64,000 nt of DNA, taken from assembly GCF_000591415.1 (NCBI RefSeq), contig NZ_JEMF01000007.1:1-64000 (forward strand), written 5' to 3'. The notes beneath the pieces are model-generated. The model was not told the DNA's origin and searched no databases. It worked only from the letters and a program-made list of their open reading frames with translations. Origin of the DNA: Cobetia crustatorum. Lineage in GTDB: Bacteria > Pseudomonadota > Gammaproteobacteria > Pseudomonadales > Halomonadaceae. Positions 48,420 through 59,285 of this stretch are shown one piece after another (position 1 is the stretch's first letter; the number at the start of each line of letters is the position of its first letter). A program made the position numbers and the translations under genes.

Positions 48420-49853
48420 TCAAGCGTCAGCCTCGAGCCACGTCAATGCTGCGCCTACCGTAAAGAATGAACCGCACACCAGCACCTCACCGACGGCCGC
48501 GTCTTCGACTAGCCACTGGGCGGCAGCACTGACGGCGTCACACTCAGCAAGCACACTGCCGCCACTCGCGCGCACGACCGATGCCAACTCGCTGGCCAAT
48601 CGGCTGCGTTCGCCCTCCAGTGTCGCCACGACAAAACCGTCCACCACGGGCGCCAACGCCTCAATGACACCGTGCGCGTCCTTGTCACCCAGCATGGCCA
48701 ATAGTGCCCAACGTGGCTGCGTGGCTGCATCACGGCCGCTGCGCTGGTCGCGCGCTGCCAGGCGCTGCGCCAGATAGGCAGCGGCATGCGGGTTATGACC
48801 GACATCCAGACACCAATCACGCGCATGACGCGTGAGCCATTGCATCCGCCCCTTGAGCTTGACGGTCGCCAGTGCATGACGCACCGCACTCTCGTCCAGC
48901 GTCACACCCGCCGCCACCAATGCCGACAAGGCCGTGGCGGCGTTATCGCGCGGCAGGCCAGGGTCTGGCAGTGCCTCAAGCGTCAGGGCCGGCGAGATCA
49001 AACGCTGCCATGTCCAGCGCGGCTCTGCATTGCCTGTGTCTATCTCATTCTCGTCTGACTGCCAGCGAAAATCCTGCCACAACACCTGGGGAGTGACGTC
49101 GAGCGTATCCGCATGTGCAGCACAGCTGGCAGGCAAGCCATCAGACCCAAAGATCGCCGGACGCCCAGCCCGTAGGATACCGGCTTTCTCAAAGCCGATA
49201 TTCTCGATATCAGTACCGAGGAAGGCAGCATGGTCTTGCGCCACCGTGGTAATCACTGCCACATCGCAATCGATGATATTGACGGCATCCAATCGCCCGC
49301 CCAGTCCAACTTCCAGAATCGCCAACGCAGGCTGTTGCTGAGCAATCAGCCACAACCCCGCAAGCGTACCGGCTTCAAAATAGGTAAGACTGACGACGCC
49401 CTCACCATCGTCCTCATCGGTATGACGTGCTGAATCGATCTGCTCGAAGGCAGTGATCAACGCATCATCACTCACGTTCTGGCCATTGACGGACAGACGC
49501 TCGTTGTAGTGAAGCAGATGGGGAGAGGTATAAGTGGCCGTGGTCAGGCCATGCGCGCGGCCTAATGCATCAAGCATGGCCACCGTGGACCCCTTGCCAT
49601 TCGTACCGGCAACGGTAATGACACGCCCGCCAAGGCGGCGGGCATCAGGGCCAACAAGTCCAAGTCGTCTTGCAACGCATTGCACGCGAGACAAGCCCAT
49701 ATCAATGCTGACAGGGTGCTGACACTCAAGACGTGTCAACCATTGGGCCAGTGTGAGGCCACGAGGCACGGCGGCATGCAGAGAAGAGAGGCTGAGCGGC
49801 TGCAGTGCATCAGACGCACTGCAGCCTGCCGGGGCGGTGCCCTGCTCAGCCAT
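48420..49853 (-). CDS. folC: bifunctional folylpolyglutamate synthase/dihydrofolate synthase
   Basis: FolC ligates glutamate to dihydropteroate and extends the polyglutamate tail of folates. The 477-residue product has the Mur-ligase-type P-loop GTNGKGST (83-90), [37 protein letters not shown] and a late LDVGHNPHA. The frame extends 53 codons into accD; ATG 49853 overlaps the accD stop by eight bases and fits translational coupling. E. coli FolC is 422 residues; the excess is an N-terminal stretch of about 30 residues and some loop residues. Confidence 0.94.
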   Translation of the reverse strand: MAEQGTAPAGCSASDALQPLSLSSLHAAVPRGLTLAQWLTRLECQHPVSIDMGLSRVQCVARRLGLVGPDARRLGGRVITVAGTNGKGSTVAMLDALGRAHGLTTATYTSPHLLHYNERLSVNGQNVSDDALITAFEQIDSARHTDEDDGEGVVSLTYFEAGTLAGLWLIAQQQPALAILEVGLGGRLDAVNIIDCDVAVITTVAQDHAAFLGTDIENIGFEKAGILRAGRPAIFGSDGLPASCAAHADTLDVTPQVLWQDFRWQSDENEIDTGNAEPRWTWQRLISPALTLEALPDPGLPRDNAATALSALVAAGVTLDESAVRHALATVKLKGRMQWLTRHARDWCLDVGHNPHAAAYLAQRLAARDQRSGRDAATQPRWALLAMLGDKDAHGVIEALAPVVDGFVVATLEGERSRLASELASVVRASGGSVLAECDAVSAAAQWLVEDAAVGEVLVCGSFFTVGAALTWLEADA

Positions 49854-50880
49854 CGCGACGCTCGCCTTTCGGCTGTTCGCTTGAGAACGTCTCGTCGAGC
49901 ACGCTTTCCACCGCAGAGCGTGGCTCTTCCTTGACGACATCACCTTCGACGACGTCTGCCGCAGCCGCAACAGATTCCTCGGTGACTTGCGGTGCTTCAG
50001 TGGCAGCCTCATCTACCTTGACCATCGGCATGCCCTGCAACTTGAGCAGAATACTGGACAAGCGCTCACGCATGTCACGGCGATGGATGATCATGTCGAC
50101 AGCGCCATGCTCAAGCAGGAACTCGGAGCGCTGGAAGCCTTCCGGCAGCTTCTCACGCACGGTCTGCTCGATGACACGCGGACCGGCAAAGCCGATAAGA
50201 GCATTCGGCTCAGCGACGTTCAAGTCGCCCAGCATCGCAAGCGACGCTGATACACCACCGAAGACCGGGTCTGTCAGCACGCTGATGTAGGGGACGCCCG
50301 CCTGCTTGAGCTTCTCGAGCGCAGCCGCTGTCTTGGCCATCTGCATCAGAGAGAACAGCGCTTCCTGCATGCGCGCGCCACCAGAGGCCGCGAAGCACAC
50401 CAGCGGGACATTCTCGGCCAGCGCCAGCTCTGCCGCACGCACGAATTTCTCGCCGACGATGGCCCCCATGGAGCCACCCATGAAGCCGAACTCGAAGGCC
50501 ACCGCGATCAGCGGCTGACCTTCGAGGGAACCACGCATGGCAATCAGCGCGTCCTTCTCTTCGGTCTGCTTCTGGGCAGCGCTCAGGCGGTCCTTGTACT
50601 TCTTGGAATCGCGGAACTTGAGACGATCGACCGGCTCGAGATCTGCCGCGATTTCCTCGCGACCTTCGCTGTCCAGGAACCAGGACAAACGCGCACGCGC
50701 AGTGAGACGCAGATGGTGGTCACACTTCGGGCAGACGTTGTCGTGCTTGGTCAGCTCCGGCAGGTACTGGACTGCTTCGCACTTGGGGCATTTACGCCAC
50801 AGGCCATCAGGAATGGAGGTGCGCCGATCCTTGCGTTGGATACGGCTCATTGACGGCACAATCTTGTCAAGCCAGCTCAT
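49846..50880 (-). CDS. accD: acetyl-CoA carboxylase carboxyltransferase subunit beta
   Basis: AccD with AccA transfers CO2 from carboxybiotin to acetyl-CoA, making malonyl-CoA for fatty acid synthesis. The 344-residue product begins MSWLDKIVP, has the four-Cys zinc ribbon (Cys31, 34, 50, 53 in CPKCEAVQY and CPKCDHH), [30 protein letters not shown] and [12 protein letters not shown]. The frame opens 34 codons earlier but only 50880 gives the family N-terminus. The last 50 residues are a Glu/Val/Ala-rich extension beyond the E. coli protein (304). It lies downstream of trpF after a 272-base gap and overlaps folC. Confidence 0.96.
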   Translation of the reverse strand: MSWLDKIVPSMSRIQRKDRRTSIPDGLWRKCPKCEAVQYLPELTKHDNVCPKCDHHLRLTARARLSWFLDSEGREEIAADLEPVDRLKFRDSKKYKDRLSAAQKQTEEKDALIAMRGSLEGQPLIAVAFEFGFMGGSMGAIVGEKFVRAAELALAENVPLVCFAASGGARMQEALFSLMQMAKTAAALEKLKQAGVPYISVLTDPVFGGVSASLAMLGDLNVAEPNALIGFAGPRVIEQTVREKLPEGFQRSEFLLEHGAVDMIIHRRDMRERLSSILLKLQGMPMVKVDEAATEAPQVTEESVAAAADVVEGDVVKEEPRSAVESVLDETFSSEQPKGERRDG

Positions 50881-51152
50881 GGTGGGGAGGCTTCCGTTTT
50901 GCTGCTGTTCTGGGCACCGCTCGGCAAGTGCCGGCGGCCATGCGAGTTGGCACATATTCTCGGGCAATAACGCCTTCGACAATATGGCGGGCAGCTGCCA
51001 TCACAGGGCAGCGCCAAAGAAAAAGTCCGTGCAACCCATTGGTCGTACGGCCAATTTCCAAATTCTGGGAATCATTGTAGCGGTTTCGCCCCCCCTGCGG
51101 GTAGTGCGAGATACCAATTGAGCGTTGCAGCAACTCCGCGACAAGCGTGCGC

Positions 51153-51794
51153 TCAGATGCGAGAAAGCACTTCACGACAGAATGCCTGCATACGCTCAAC
51201 ATCCTTTTCACCGGGCGCAGACTCGACGCCACCAGAGACATCGACCGCGTAAGGCGTCACCTGTTCCACTGCAGTGGCCACATTGTGTGCTTCAAGCCCA
51301 CCTGCCAGTATCACCGGCAGAGGTAGCCCTGCAGGAATTCGCGACCAATCAAACGTCTCGCCAGTACCGCCAGGCACGCCTGGACGATAGGCATCCAGTA
51401 ATATTCCTCGCGCATCGTGGTAACGCAACACCTCTGCTGCCAGATCAATTCCATCGCGCATGCGCAACGCCTTGATATACGGACGACCGAACGCACGGCA
51501 CATCTCAGGCGTTTCATTACCATGAAACTGCAAAAGATCGAGATAAGGCGCAGCGGCGATAACCTCAGTCTCATTGGCGTCCACAAACAGGCCGACTCGC
51601 GTCACGAAGGCCGGAACATGGCGCGACAGCTCAGCCAGGCGTGCAACATTCACTGCGCGCTTGCTCCCCGCCCACAGCACGAAGCCCAGTGCATCGGCGC
51701 CAGCAGCCACGGCAGCGGCAATATCCTGCTCACGCGTCAGACCACAGATCTTGATGCGCGTACGGCGATTCCCCGAGGACATCGTATCGGTCAT
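51153..51794 (-). CDS. trpF: phosphoribosylanthranilate isomerase
   Basis: TrpF isomerises N-(5-phosphoribosyl)anthranilate in tryptophan synthesis. The 213-residue TIM-barrel protein has KICGLTREQD with the catalytic Cys, GFVLWAGSKRAV, LLQFHGNETPE, ILLDAY, and the phosphate-binding ILAGGLEAHN and DVSGGVES. The start at 51794 has GGAGAAG upstream and gives MTDTMSSGNRRTRIKICG; the frame is open 13 codons further. It follows truA by 28 bases and precedes accD, as in Pseudomonas, and it supplies the pathway that ends with trpBA at 34 kb. Confidence 0.95.
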   Translation of the reverse strand: MTDTMSSGNRRTRIKICGLTREQDIAAAVAAGADALGFVLWAGSKRAVNVARLAELSRHVPAFVTRVGLFVDANETEVIAAAPYLDLLQFHGNETPEMCRAFGRPYIKALRMRDGIDLAAEVLRYHDARGILLDAYRPGVPGGTGETFDWSRIPAGLPLPVILAGGLEAHNVATAVEQVTPYAVDVSGGVESAPGEKDVERMQAFCREVLSRI

Positions 51795-51822
51795 GCACTC
51801 TTCTCCGCTCAACGTGATTCGT

Positions 51823-52917
51823 CTACAAGACATCTGTCGCAGGACTGTCTGTCGCAGGATTGCTTGCCACAGAAGTGCCTGTCACAGAGGTGCCTGCGGC
51901 AGGAATGGCCTGTTCGTGCTCGCGACTGATGCGCTCGGCTTCACGCGCGGCATCAGCCATGCGGATCGCCTCGATCTCGCTTAGCTGGCCCGCGGCCCGT
52001 GCCTCTTCGGCACCCTCCGCTTCAGCACGTGCAATGCGAGAACGCGCCATCGGGCAATCGGGCAACGGCCGCTCGCCGGTCCACTCGCCCAGATGCGCCA
52101 CCAACCCAGGACCCAGCGGCTCTTTAGGTAACTGATAGCGTGGCGGATAGATAACATCAACGAAGTGCAAACCACTGGCCGATGCCGTCGCGCTTGAGCG
52201 CGTGCGATCACCACCACGCATCAGCTCGACAATCCACTCAACCGGTTTCTCACCCCGCCCGATGGCCATCAAGGTGCCCGCGATGTTACGTACCATGTGA
52301 TGCAGGAAAGCATTGGCCTGCAGATCAATCATCACCATATGCCCGTGACGGCTGACTTCGATGAAGTGCACGTGACGACGCGGAGAGCGCGACTGGCACC
52401 CTGCTGCACGAAACGCGGAAAAATCGAGCTCACCGACCAGATGGGCGGCGGCGGCCTGCATGGCCGAGACATCCAACGACTCACGACACCAGGTGACATT
52501 GTGACGCTCCATCACCGGCCGAAAAGGCTGGTTGATGATCATATAGCGGTAGCGCCGCGCAATAGCGCTGAAACGAGCGTGGAAATCACCGGGCACCGGC
52601 ACGGCCCAATGAATCCCGATATCGGGAGGAAGATTGACATTCCCCCCCATGCGCCACGCCTTGCGACTACGGCCTACAGGGGTATCGAAATGCACAACCT
52701 GACGCACGGCATGCACACCAGAGTCGGTGCGGCCACTGCAATGCACCGTAATGGGGGTCGACGCCACCTTCGACAGCGCCTTCTCGAGAGATTCCTGCAC
52801 CGAAGGTGCATGGCTCAGACGCTGCCAACCACAATAGCGAGTGCCATCATATTCAATGCCCAGAGCAATGCGCCCTGGGCGTTTTTCATTATCATCCAGC
52901 GGTGTAAAAAAGGGCAT
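51823..52917 (-). CDS. truA: tRNA pseudouridine(38-40) synthase TruA, with C-terminal extension
   Basis: TruA converts uridines 38-40 of the anticodon arm to pseudouridine. The catalytic Asp65 is in CSGRTDSGVHA, and YRYMIIN, FSAFRAAGCQ and FLHHMVRNIAGTL are conserved. The product is 364 residues against 270 in E. coli. The extra 90 C-terminal residues are Ala/Glu-rich and helical-looking, then end in five degenerate pentapeptides (AAGTS, VTGTS, VASNP, ATDSP, ATDVL). The start codon overlaps the fimV stop by one base (TAATG), so translation is probably coupled. The same fimV-truA-trpF order is known in Pseudomonas. Confidence 0.93.
   Translation of the reverse strand: MPFFTPLDDNEKRPGRIALGIEYDGTRYCGWQRLSHAPSVQESLEKALSKVASTPITVHCSGRTDSGVHAVRQVVHFDTPVGRSRKAWRMGGNVNLPPDIGIHWAVPVPGDFHARFSAIARRYRYMIINQPFRPVMERHNVTWCRESLDVSAMQAAAAHLVGELDFSAFRAAGCQSRSPRRHVHFIEVSRHGHMVMIDLQANAFLHHMVRNIAGTLMAIGRGEKPVEWIVELMRGGDRTRSSATASASGLHFVDVIYPPRYQLPKEPLGPGLVAHLGEWTGERPLPDCPMARSRIARAEAEGAEEARAAGQLSEIEAIRMADAAREAERISREHEQAIPAAGTSVTGTSVASNPATDSPATDVL
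51835..51909. repeat. degenerate 15-bp tandem repeat in the 3' end of truA
   Basis: Five imperfect 15-base units (51835, 51850, 51865, 51880, 51895) share a TGTCGCAGGA-like or TGCCACAGAA-like start. They encode five degenerate pentapeptides at the TruA C-terminus, rich in Ala, Thr, Ser and Asp. Confidence 0.7.
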
Positions 52918-55643
52918 TAGGTCAGACCAAAGCGCTCCATCAACGCTAGCGCCTCTTCACGGATCATCTCATCACTGGCAGATGCGAGAGGTTCAAGCAA
53001 CGCTGCAGCCTGTTCATCATCACCATCCACTAGCAACTGACGGGCTTCCTCTAATTGCTGGAAAGCTTTGGCATCCTGGGCGCCAGCCCCTGTCTCTGCC
53101 ATGTCAGCAGAGGAATAGCCGGCATTATCCAGATCCCCAGACTCGAACGCCACTTCCTCGACCTCGAATTCTGAGATATCGCGACGCGGCACCTCAACTT
53201 CCTCGATCGTCATGCTGTCCAGCGACGGCAACTCATCGTTTGAGCCCATCTCTTGTGACGAGACTGAATCCTCTTCGACATCACTACCTACATGCAGAGA
53301 GGTAAATTCAACCGATTCACCTCTGAGCTCACCATCGGCTTTTTCAGGCATGGAAGTCACAGCCGGAGCGTCTGATGTATTCAAGGTCAGTTCGGGTGCC
53401 TGATAATCAATGACATTGTCACTGAAGGTGCTTGAGTCATGTGCCGGCTTACTCTGTTCGGCATTAGCCCCTGCAAGACCCGACTCGAATGCCACCCCCT
53501 GATCTTCCTCGACATGGCCGTCAGTAGCACAGTCAGCATCCGAATTGTCAAGACCGTCGCTCTCTCCTGCATTTTCGAGCTCATCGGCATCCACTGCGGG
53601 TGTATCGCCACTCGACTCCGGGGGCGCGAACTGGGGAGATTGATTCACAACACCGGAGAGATGCGACACCTTGCGGCCCGACTGACTCATCGCACCACCC
53701 GCCACAGCGCGTAATGCGCTACCAACGTTGCTGTAGCGACTCATCAGTCCTTGAGCTTCCTCGCGCTCTTCTTCGCTTCCAGCCGCCATGACCTGCTCGC
53801 CTTCGAGATGCAGCCCATCAACATTGCCCAGCTCGCCATGTACGCCCATCAGCTTCAAACGCAGGTCCTGACGTGCAGAGTCTTCTGCCAAACCGGCTTC
53901 CAGCAGTGCCTGAGCCTGATCAAAGCGCCCGTAGGCGATAAAGATGTCCGCCTCACTGATAACAGCAGATTCAGGCTGTGAAAGTGGCTCGATGTTATGA
54001 GAGCCACGACGCGCCGAAGAAGACACTTTATCCGTGGGCTGCGTGTCGCGCTGTGCAGCAACGGATGACGCCGCAAAGGTATCCGGGAATGCCCGCGCAT
54101 TATCCATTGCAGGTTCATCCTTGCTACGCACGGCATCGGCAAAGCTCATGCCTTCATCACCTTTCGGACTGGAGCGTCGACGCATCAATAGCAATAGCAG
54201 CAACAGCCCGGCACCAACGATGCCCCCCACAATGACCAGATTATCCTGCAGCCATTTCCAGGTCGCCTGCGGCCACGGCTGCTCCGGCAGTACCAGATTA
54301 CCCTCACCATCACGTGGCTGTCCCAGATCAACGCCTGCTGCGACCAGACTCTCCGGCAGCGTCAGCGGCGTAATGCCACTGTTGACGAGCAGACGGTTCT
54401 GCTTGGCCAACAGCATCTTGGCAGTTTCCAACTGTTCTGTGCGCTCTGACAGCGAAGCGCGCAGCTGCCCGACTTCACTGCGCAGAGATGCAACTTCACC
54501 GCGCAAGTCATCACGCTCTTTCTCGAGCTGATCGAGACGCTGCTGATTGGTCAGCAACTGATCTTCCAGCGATTCAAGACGATCGGATAGCTCATCAATG
54601 GCTTGCTGGCTGCCCACCGAGACTTGAGCCTTGCCAGCGGCACTGCTCGACTTGCTGCCGTCTTCATCGATCAGCGTCAGACGCGGCTTGCCATCAGCAC
54701 CGGCAGTGGCCGGCCCTTGGGCATTAGCCTTGGCTGCGGTCGATGAAGCGGCATCAGCCTTGCCGCCAGTATCAGAGGAGGCACTAGCCGCCTTGCCAGC
54801 GGGTGCCGGAATCGTCTTGCCTTGGGCACCCGCAACCCACTTCTGATATTGCTCGCGAATCTCACGGTCAGCAGTACTACGCGAGCGACCCAGCATGGCG
54901 TCGCGACCTGGCACCTTCAACACGGCCCCTGCCCGCAGCTTGTTGATATTACCGCCGGGGAAGGCGTCTTCATTGGCCGCCTGAATGGCCAGCATCGCCT
55001 GGCGAATGCTGACACTGGCGTCCGGGCGCACGCGGCGGGCAATCGTCCATAGCGAATCACCGCTACGCACCTTGATACTCGACGGAGATGTGCCAGAAGA
55101 ACTGTTTGAAGAGGTGCTGCGTGTTGGTACCCCTGACTGGCCAGACTGACCATTATCACGGAAGACCACCGAACGCGTCGGTGTCGAGTCATTGGTCGCC
55201 AGAGGACGCGAGCGCGCACCCGCTGCAGCCACCAATGACGGTTGACTCGAATAACCCGCCGGATCAAACAGCAACGTCACTTGGCGTTGCAGCTTGCCAT
55301 TGGGCCACTCAACATCCAGCAACAGATCGACATAGGGTTCACGTACTGCCCCATTGGTTGTCAGCTGAAGATAGTAACGGCTGCCTTGACGTTTGACGGT
55401 GACCTTGACGTCGTCGCTGACATAGCTGCGATCGACTCCAGCACGCGTGAAAGAAGCGGCGTCAGACACATTGGCCTTGATCAGGCTTGCGTCAAGACCC
55501 GAGGTATCCGTCAGGCCGATACGTGCATCGAGCGGTTGGTTCAGATTTGAACGCAACCGTGGCGATTCCATGCCGACTGCCAAGGCCTGTGCACTGAAGA
55601 CGGCAAACGAGACCGCCAGTGCGAGAGGAAGCTTGCGTCCCAT
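52917..55643 (-). CDS. fimV: FimV/HubP family polar protein
   Basis: FimV-type proteins bind peptidoglycan and organise the cell pole, recruiting type IV pilus, chemotaxis or chromosome-partition components. The 908-residue product has a signal peptide (core PLALAVSFAVFSAQALA), a conserved N-terminal domain (ESPRLRSNLNQPLDARI), a LysM domain with VRSGDSLWTIARRV (about 190-245), a coiled coil (about 345-410, with QLEKERDDLRGEVASLRSEV), one membrane segment (VIVGGIVGAGLLLLLLL), and a long acidic cytoplasmic part with a TPR-like piece and the C-terminal FimV helix motif ending EEALALMERFGLT. Start MGRKLP at 55643 chosen over ten codons upstream. It is upstream of truA and downstream of asd. Confidence 0.92.
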   Translation of the reverse strand: MGRKLPLALAVSFAVFSAQALAVGMESPRLRSNLNQPLDARIGLTDTSGLDASLIKANVSDAASFTRAGVDRSYVSDDVKVTVKRQGSRYYLQLTTNGAVREPYVDLLLDVEWPNGKLQRQVTLLFDPAGYSSQPSLVAAAGARSRPLATNDSTPTRSVVFRDNGQSGQSGVPTRSTSSNSSSGTSPSSIKVRSGDSLWTIARRVRPDASVSIRQAMLAIQAANEDAFPGGNINKLRAGAVLKVPGRDAMLGRSRSTADREIREQYQKWVAGAQGKTIPAPAGKAASASSDTGGKADAASSTAAKANAQGPATAGADGKPRLTLIDEDGSKSSSAAGKAQVSVGSQQAIDELSDRLESLEDQLLTNQQRLDQLEKERDDLRGEVASLRSEVGQLRASLSERTEQLETAKMLLAKQNRLLVNSGITPLTLPESLVAAGVDLGQPRDGEGNLVLPEQPWPQATWKWLQDNLVIVGGIVGAGLLLLLLLMRRRSSPKGDEGMSFADAVRSKDEPAMDNARAFPDTFAASSVAAQRDTQPTDKVSSSARRGSHNIEPLSQPESAVISEADIFIAYGRFDQAQALLEAGLAEDSARQDLRLKLMGVHGELGNVDGLHLEGEQVMAAGSEEEREEAQGLMSRYSNVGSALRAVAGGAMSQSGRKVSHLSGVVNQSPQFAPPESSGDTPAVDADELENAGESDGLDNSDADCATDGHVEEDQGVAFESGLAGANAEQSKPAHDSSTFSDNVIDYQAPELTLNTSDAPAVTSMPEKADGELRGESVEFTSLHVGSDVEEDSVSSQEMGSNDELPSLDSMTIEEVEVPRRDISEFEVEEVAFESGDLDNAGYSSADMAETGAGAQDAKAFQQLEEARQLLVDGDDEQAAALLEPLASASDEMIREEALALMERFGLT

Positions 55644-56107
55644 TGAGTGTCCCTTCGTATGCGACCGAATCATTGCTCGGCCTGCTCATTATGTTACGTA
55701 TTCTTACATACAAGATACCAGAGAGTCCGCTTCGAGAATTGGAGAAGACGCTTCTGACACCGGCAAAATTTCAACGCTGCTGGCCCAGTGGAACTCGAGA
55801 GCAGGCCGAACAGACGGGGCATCTCGAGTGACCAGTTCGCCGACACCTTTGTAACGATACCCACAAAAGACTAATACTCGCCATCATGCATGAAAAGCAG
55901 CAATCAAAATCACAAAGGAAGTGCTTCCAAAACATGAAAATAGTCACGCTTTGATGCGTAAATTGACAATCATCTTGGCACATTAACCGCCATGCATGTG
56001 AAAAACACGGCGCCCCCGATTCTAGTGAGAACCGAGGGCGTCGTGTTTATCGTTGAATCATCGAGAACTCGGAAGGTCTTCGATGCGCTATACCAGCGCG
56101 GGTGCCA
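55644..56107. other. asd-fimV intergenic region
   Basis: These 464 bases hold the hairpin after asd (56013-56048) and presumably the fimV promoter. The stretch 55840-55980 is AT-rich. No gene or RNA is supported; the open frames are Cys/Arg-rich noise. Confidence 0.5.
56013..56048 (-). terminator. hairpin downstream of asd
   Basis: A 13-pair stem with one G-T pair (56013-56025 with 56036-56048) lies about 60 bases after the asd stop. On the minus strand it begins with AAACACGACGCCC and returns to GTGTTTTT-like sequence, so it can act as a terminator. Confidence 0.65.
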
Positions 56108-57229
56108 TCAGGCAGCGCGATGCTCGCGCAGGATGGTCAGCATGCGCTTGAGCGGTTCGGCGGCGCCCCACAGCAACTGGTCACCGACACTGAAGGCGGA
56201 CAGATATTCGCCGCCCATCGCCAGCTTGCGCAGACGGCCGACCGGCACGGTCAACGTGCCGGTCGCGGCAGCTGGCGTCAGGTGCTTGAGGCTGTCTTCC
56301 TTGGTGTTGGCGACGACCTTGACCCAATCGTTGTGCTTGGCCAGACGATCTTCGATCTCGTCCAGCGGCACGTCCTGCTTGAGCTTGACGGTGAAGGCCT
56401 GAGAGTGGGAGCGCATCGCACCGATACGCACACACAGGCCATCGATCACGATCGGATTGCCCTGGCTGTCGAGAATCTTGTTGGCTTCGACACCGGCCTT
56501 CCACTCTTCGCGGGTCTGACCGGATTCCATCGCGGAATCGATCCATGGCAACAGAGAGCCCGCCAACGGCGCACCGAACTGCTGAGTCGCGAAGTCGTCA
56601 CCGCGCATGGTGGCGGTCACCTTGCGATCGATATCGAGGATGGCACTGGCCGGATCGGCCATCTCGGTCGCGACACTGCCATTGAGCTGGCCCATCTGGG
56701 TCAGCAGCTCACGCATGTGACGCGCACCGCTGCCGGAGGCTGCCTGGTAGCTCATGGAGGTCATCCACTCGACCATACCGGCCTCGAACAGGCCGCCCAA
56801 GCCCATCAGCATCAAGCTGACGGTGCAGTTGCCGCCGACGAAGGTGTTGGCACCCGCGCCGATCTTCTGGTCGATCACATGACGATTGACCGGGTCCAGC
56901 ACCAGCACGGCATCCTTTTCCATGCGCAAGGTGGAAGCGGCGTCGATCCAGTCGCCCTTCCAACCGGCTTCGCGCAGCGGGCCAAACACCTGCTTGGTGT
57001 AATCGCCGCCCTGACAGGTGACGATGACGTCCAGCGCCTTCAAGGACGCGATATCGGTCGCATCTTGCAACGCAGGCACCGGAGTACCGACATCAGGGCC
57101 GGGCTGACCAACCTGAGAGGTGGAGAAGAATACCGGCTCGATGCCCGCAAAATCATTGTCGTCACGCATGCGCTGCATCAGCACAGAACCGACCATGCCA
57201 CGCCATCCAACGAATCCGACCTTCAACAT
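56108..57229 (-). CDS. asd: aspartate-semialdehyde dehydrogenase
   Basis: Asd reduces aspartyl phosphate to aspartate semialdehyde, the branch point to lysine, threonine and methionine and to diaminopimelate. The 373-residue product begins [21 protein letters not shown], has the catalytic Cys in [18 protein letters not shown] and the substrate-binding [16 protein letters not shown] region with the catalytic His. E. coli Asd has 367 residues. It is downstream of leuB (196-base gap) and upstream of fimV, the Pseudomonas order. Confidence 0.97.
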   Translation of the reverse strand: MLKVGFVGWRGMVGSVLMQRMRDDNDFAGIEPVFFSTSQVGQPGPDVGTPVPALQDATDIASLKALDVIVTCQGGDYTKQVFGPLREAGWKGDWIDAASTLRMEKDAVLVLDPVNRHVIDQKIGAGANTFVGGNCTVSLMLMGLGGLFEAGMVEWMTSMSYQAASGSGARHMRELLTQMGQLNGSVATEMADPASAILDIDRKVTATMRGDDFATQQFGAPLAGSLLPWIDSAMESGQTREEWKAGVEANKILDSQGNPIVIDGLCVRIGAMRSHSQAFTVKLKQDVPLDEIEDRLAKHNDWVKVVANTKEDSLKHLTPAAATGTLTVPVGRLRKLAMGGEYLSAFSVGDQLLWGAAEPLKRMLTILREHRAA

Positions 57230-57425
57230 GCTTGTTCTCCTTATTCATGTGCAGCCTGATGAGAGGTATCACACTCCATCATCTGCAAGTTGACCCACTG
57301 CGAGCACACCCGTCCCGCCTTTTTAGATTTCAGGCGTTGTTGAACAAATCGGCGCTCCAGCCGTAGGCCCTGAAATGGGAGCAATGACGACGCACGCCAT
57401 ACTCCTCAGTGACTGCCATTCATGA

Positions 57426-58508
57426 TCAGAGCTGTGCCTTGAAAGCCGCCAGCACAGCGTCCCCCATCTCGGAGGTGCTTACCTTGCGCGTCCCGGCATA
57501 AGCGATATCCGCCGTGCGCAGGCCTTCATCCAGCACCACTCCGACCGCCTTCTCGATACGTTCGGCCCACGCTGTTTCATTGAAGGTGTAACGCAGCATC
57601 ATCGCAACAGAGAGGATGGTCGCCAGTGGGTTGGCGATGCCCTGCCCCGCGATATCCGGCGCGCTGCCATGACACGGCTCGTACATGCCTTTGCCATCTG
57701 CATTCAGTGACGCGGACGGCAGCATGCCGATGGAACCGGTCAGCATGGAGGCCTCATCCGACAGGATGTCACCGAACATGTTGCCCGTCACCATCACGTC
57801 AAACTGCTTCGGCGCGCGCACCAGCTGCATGGCCGCATTATCGACATACATGTGCGACAGCTCGACATCGGGATAGTCAGAGGCGATGCGCTCCATCACC
57901 TCACGCCACAACATGGTAACTTCCAGCACGTTGGCCTTGTCGACACTGCACAGCTTCTTGTTGCGCTTCTGCGCCAACTCAAAGGCAGTGCGCCCGATCC
58001 GCTCGATCTCGGACTCTGAATAAACGTAGGTGTTGTAGCCGACACGCTGGCCGTCACGCATCTCTATACCGCGCGGCTGACCAAAATAGATGCCGCCGGT
58101 CAGCTCGCGCACGATCATGATGTCGAGGCCAGAGACCACTTCCGGCTTGAGGCTTGAGGCCTCAGCCAGCTGCGGGTAGAGAATCGCCGGACGCAGGTTG
58201 GCGAAGAGCTCAAGCTCCTTGCGCAACCCCAGCAGACCACGCTCCGGACGCAGCGAGATGTCTTCGATCTTGTCCCACTTCGGGCCACCGACAGCGCCAA
58301 GCAGGATGGCGTCAGCCGCCTTGGCGGCATCCAGTGTCGCGGGGGGCAGTGGATGACCGGCCGCGTCATAACCGGCGCCGCCGACCTTGCCTTCAGTCAG
58401 AGCGACGTCCAGACCGCCGTCACGCGCAGCTTCCAGAATCTTGACTGCTTCAGCAGTAATTTCCGGGCCAATGCCATCGCCAGGCAGGATCAGGATATTG
58501 CGGCTCAT
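57426..58508 (-). CDS. leuB: 3-isopropylmalate dehydrogenase
   Basis: LeuB oxidises and decarboxylates 3-isopropylmalate to 2-oxoisocaproate using NAD. The 360-residue product has [11 protein letters not shown] at the start, [14 protein letters not shown], the [14 protein letters not shown] loop, [14 protein letters not shown], the [26 protein letters not shown] signature and [15 protein letters not shown]. The length is normal. It is the last gene of leuCDB. A hairpin with a short T-run lies in the 112-base gap after leuD. Confidence 0.97.
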   Translation of the reverse strand: MSRNILILPGDGIGPEITAEAVKILEAARDGGLDVALTEGKVGGAGYDAAGHPLPPATLDAAKAADAILLGAVGGPKWDKIEDISLRPERGLLGLRKELELFANLRPAILYPQLAEASSLKPEVVSGLDIMIVRELTGGIYFGQPRGIEMRDGQRVGYNTYVYSESEIERIGRTAFELAQKRNKKLCSVDKANVLEVTMLWREVMERIASDYPDVELSHMYVDNAAMQLVRAPKQFDVMVTGNMFGDILSDEASMLTGSIGMLPSASLNADGKGMYEPCHGSAPDIAGQGIANPLATILSVAMMLRYTFNETAWAERIEKAVGVVLDEGLRTADIAYAGTRKVSTSEMGDAVLAAFKAQL

Positions 58509-58572
58509 CTGGAACTCCTTGGGCCGGAAACCTCCGGCAACACTGACGGTTCACCGCCAGAATTAAAACGGG

Positions 58573-58598
58573 ACTCGCCGCATATGATAGCGGCGAGT
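58573..58598 (-). terminator. hairpin between leuD and leuB
   Basis: A 9-bp perfect stem (58573-58581 with 58590-58598) with an 8-base loop is followed on the minus strand by CCCGTTTTAATT. It lies 23 bases after leuD and 65 before leuB. It resembles a weak terminator and may lower leuB expression relative to leuCD. Confidence 0.5.
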
Positions 58599-58620
58599 CA
58601 TGACAAGAATACGCTGGCAA

Positions 58621-59274
58621 TCAGACCGGCTGGCCATCGCGGAACAACCACGGGCGTTCAGTGCGGTGACGCGCCTCGAAGCTGTCGATGGCGTCCTGAT
58701 CCTTGAGCGTCAGGCCGATATCATCCAGACCTTCCATTAAGCAATGCTTGCGGAAACTATCCACCTCGAAGGCAATCGCTTCACCCGACGGCGTATTGAC
58801 CGTCTGCACCGCGAGATCAACATCAAGTCGATAACCTTCAACGCCTTGCGCTTCATTGAACAGGCGCTCGACCGTGTCTTCATCCAGAGTGATCAACAAC
58901 AGGCCATTCTTGAACGAGTTGTTGTAGAAGATATCGGCGAAGCTGGGCGCGATGACGACGCGGAAGCCAAAGTCGGTCAGCGCCCACGGGGCGTGTTCAC
59001 GCGAGGAGCCACAGCCGAAGTTGCGACGTGCGAGCAGTACGCTTGCACCAGCATAACGCGGCTGGTTGAGCACGAACTCAGTGTTCAGCGGACGCTTGCT
59101 GACGTCCTGACCGATATAACCTTCGTCGAGATAACGCAGCTCATCGAAGAGATTCGGGCCAAAACCGGTACGCTTGATCGACTTCAGAAACTGCTTGGGA
59201 ATGATCAAGTCAGTGTCGACGTTAGCACGATCGAGCGGTGCCACGAGGCCCTGCTGGCGAATGAACTTTTCCAT
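58621..59274 (-). CDS. leuD: 3-isopropylmalate dehydratase small subunit
   Basis: LeuD is the small, swivelling-domain subunit of isopropylmalate isomerase. The 217-residue product has the family segments [63 protein letters not shown] and a C-terminal [21 protein letters not shown]. coli LeuD is 201 residues. It follows leuC by 11 bases and the two form the heterodimeric enzyme. Confidence 0.97.
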   Translation of the reverse strand: MEKFIRQQGLVAPLDRANVDTDLIIPKQFLKSIKRTGFGPNLFDELRYLDEGYIGQDVSKRPLNTEFVLNQPRYAGASVLLARRNFGCGSSREHAPWALTDFGFRVVIAPSFADIFYNNSFKNGLLLITLDEDTVERLFNEAQGVEGYRLDVDLAVQTVNTPSGEAIAFEVDSFRKHCLMEGLDDIGLTLKDQDAIDSFEARHRTERPWLFRDGQPV

Positions 59275-59285
59275 GTCGGGCCTCC

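Noticed and set aside
56102-57259. 385-codon plus-strand open frame opposite asd
   Set aside because: Antisense shadow of asd, which is complete with catalytic Cys and normal length.
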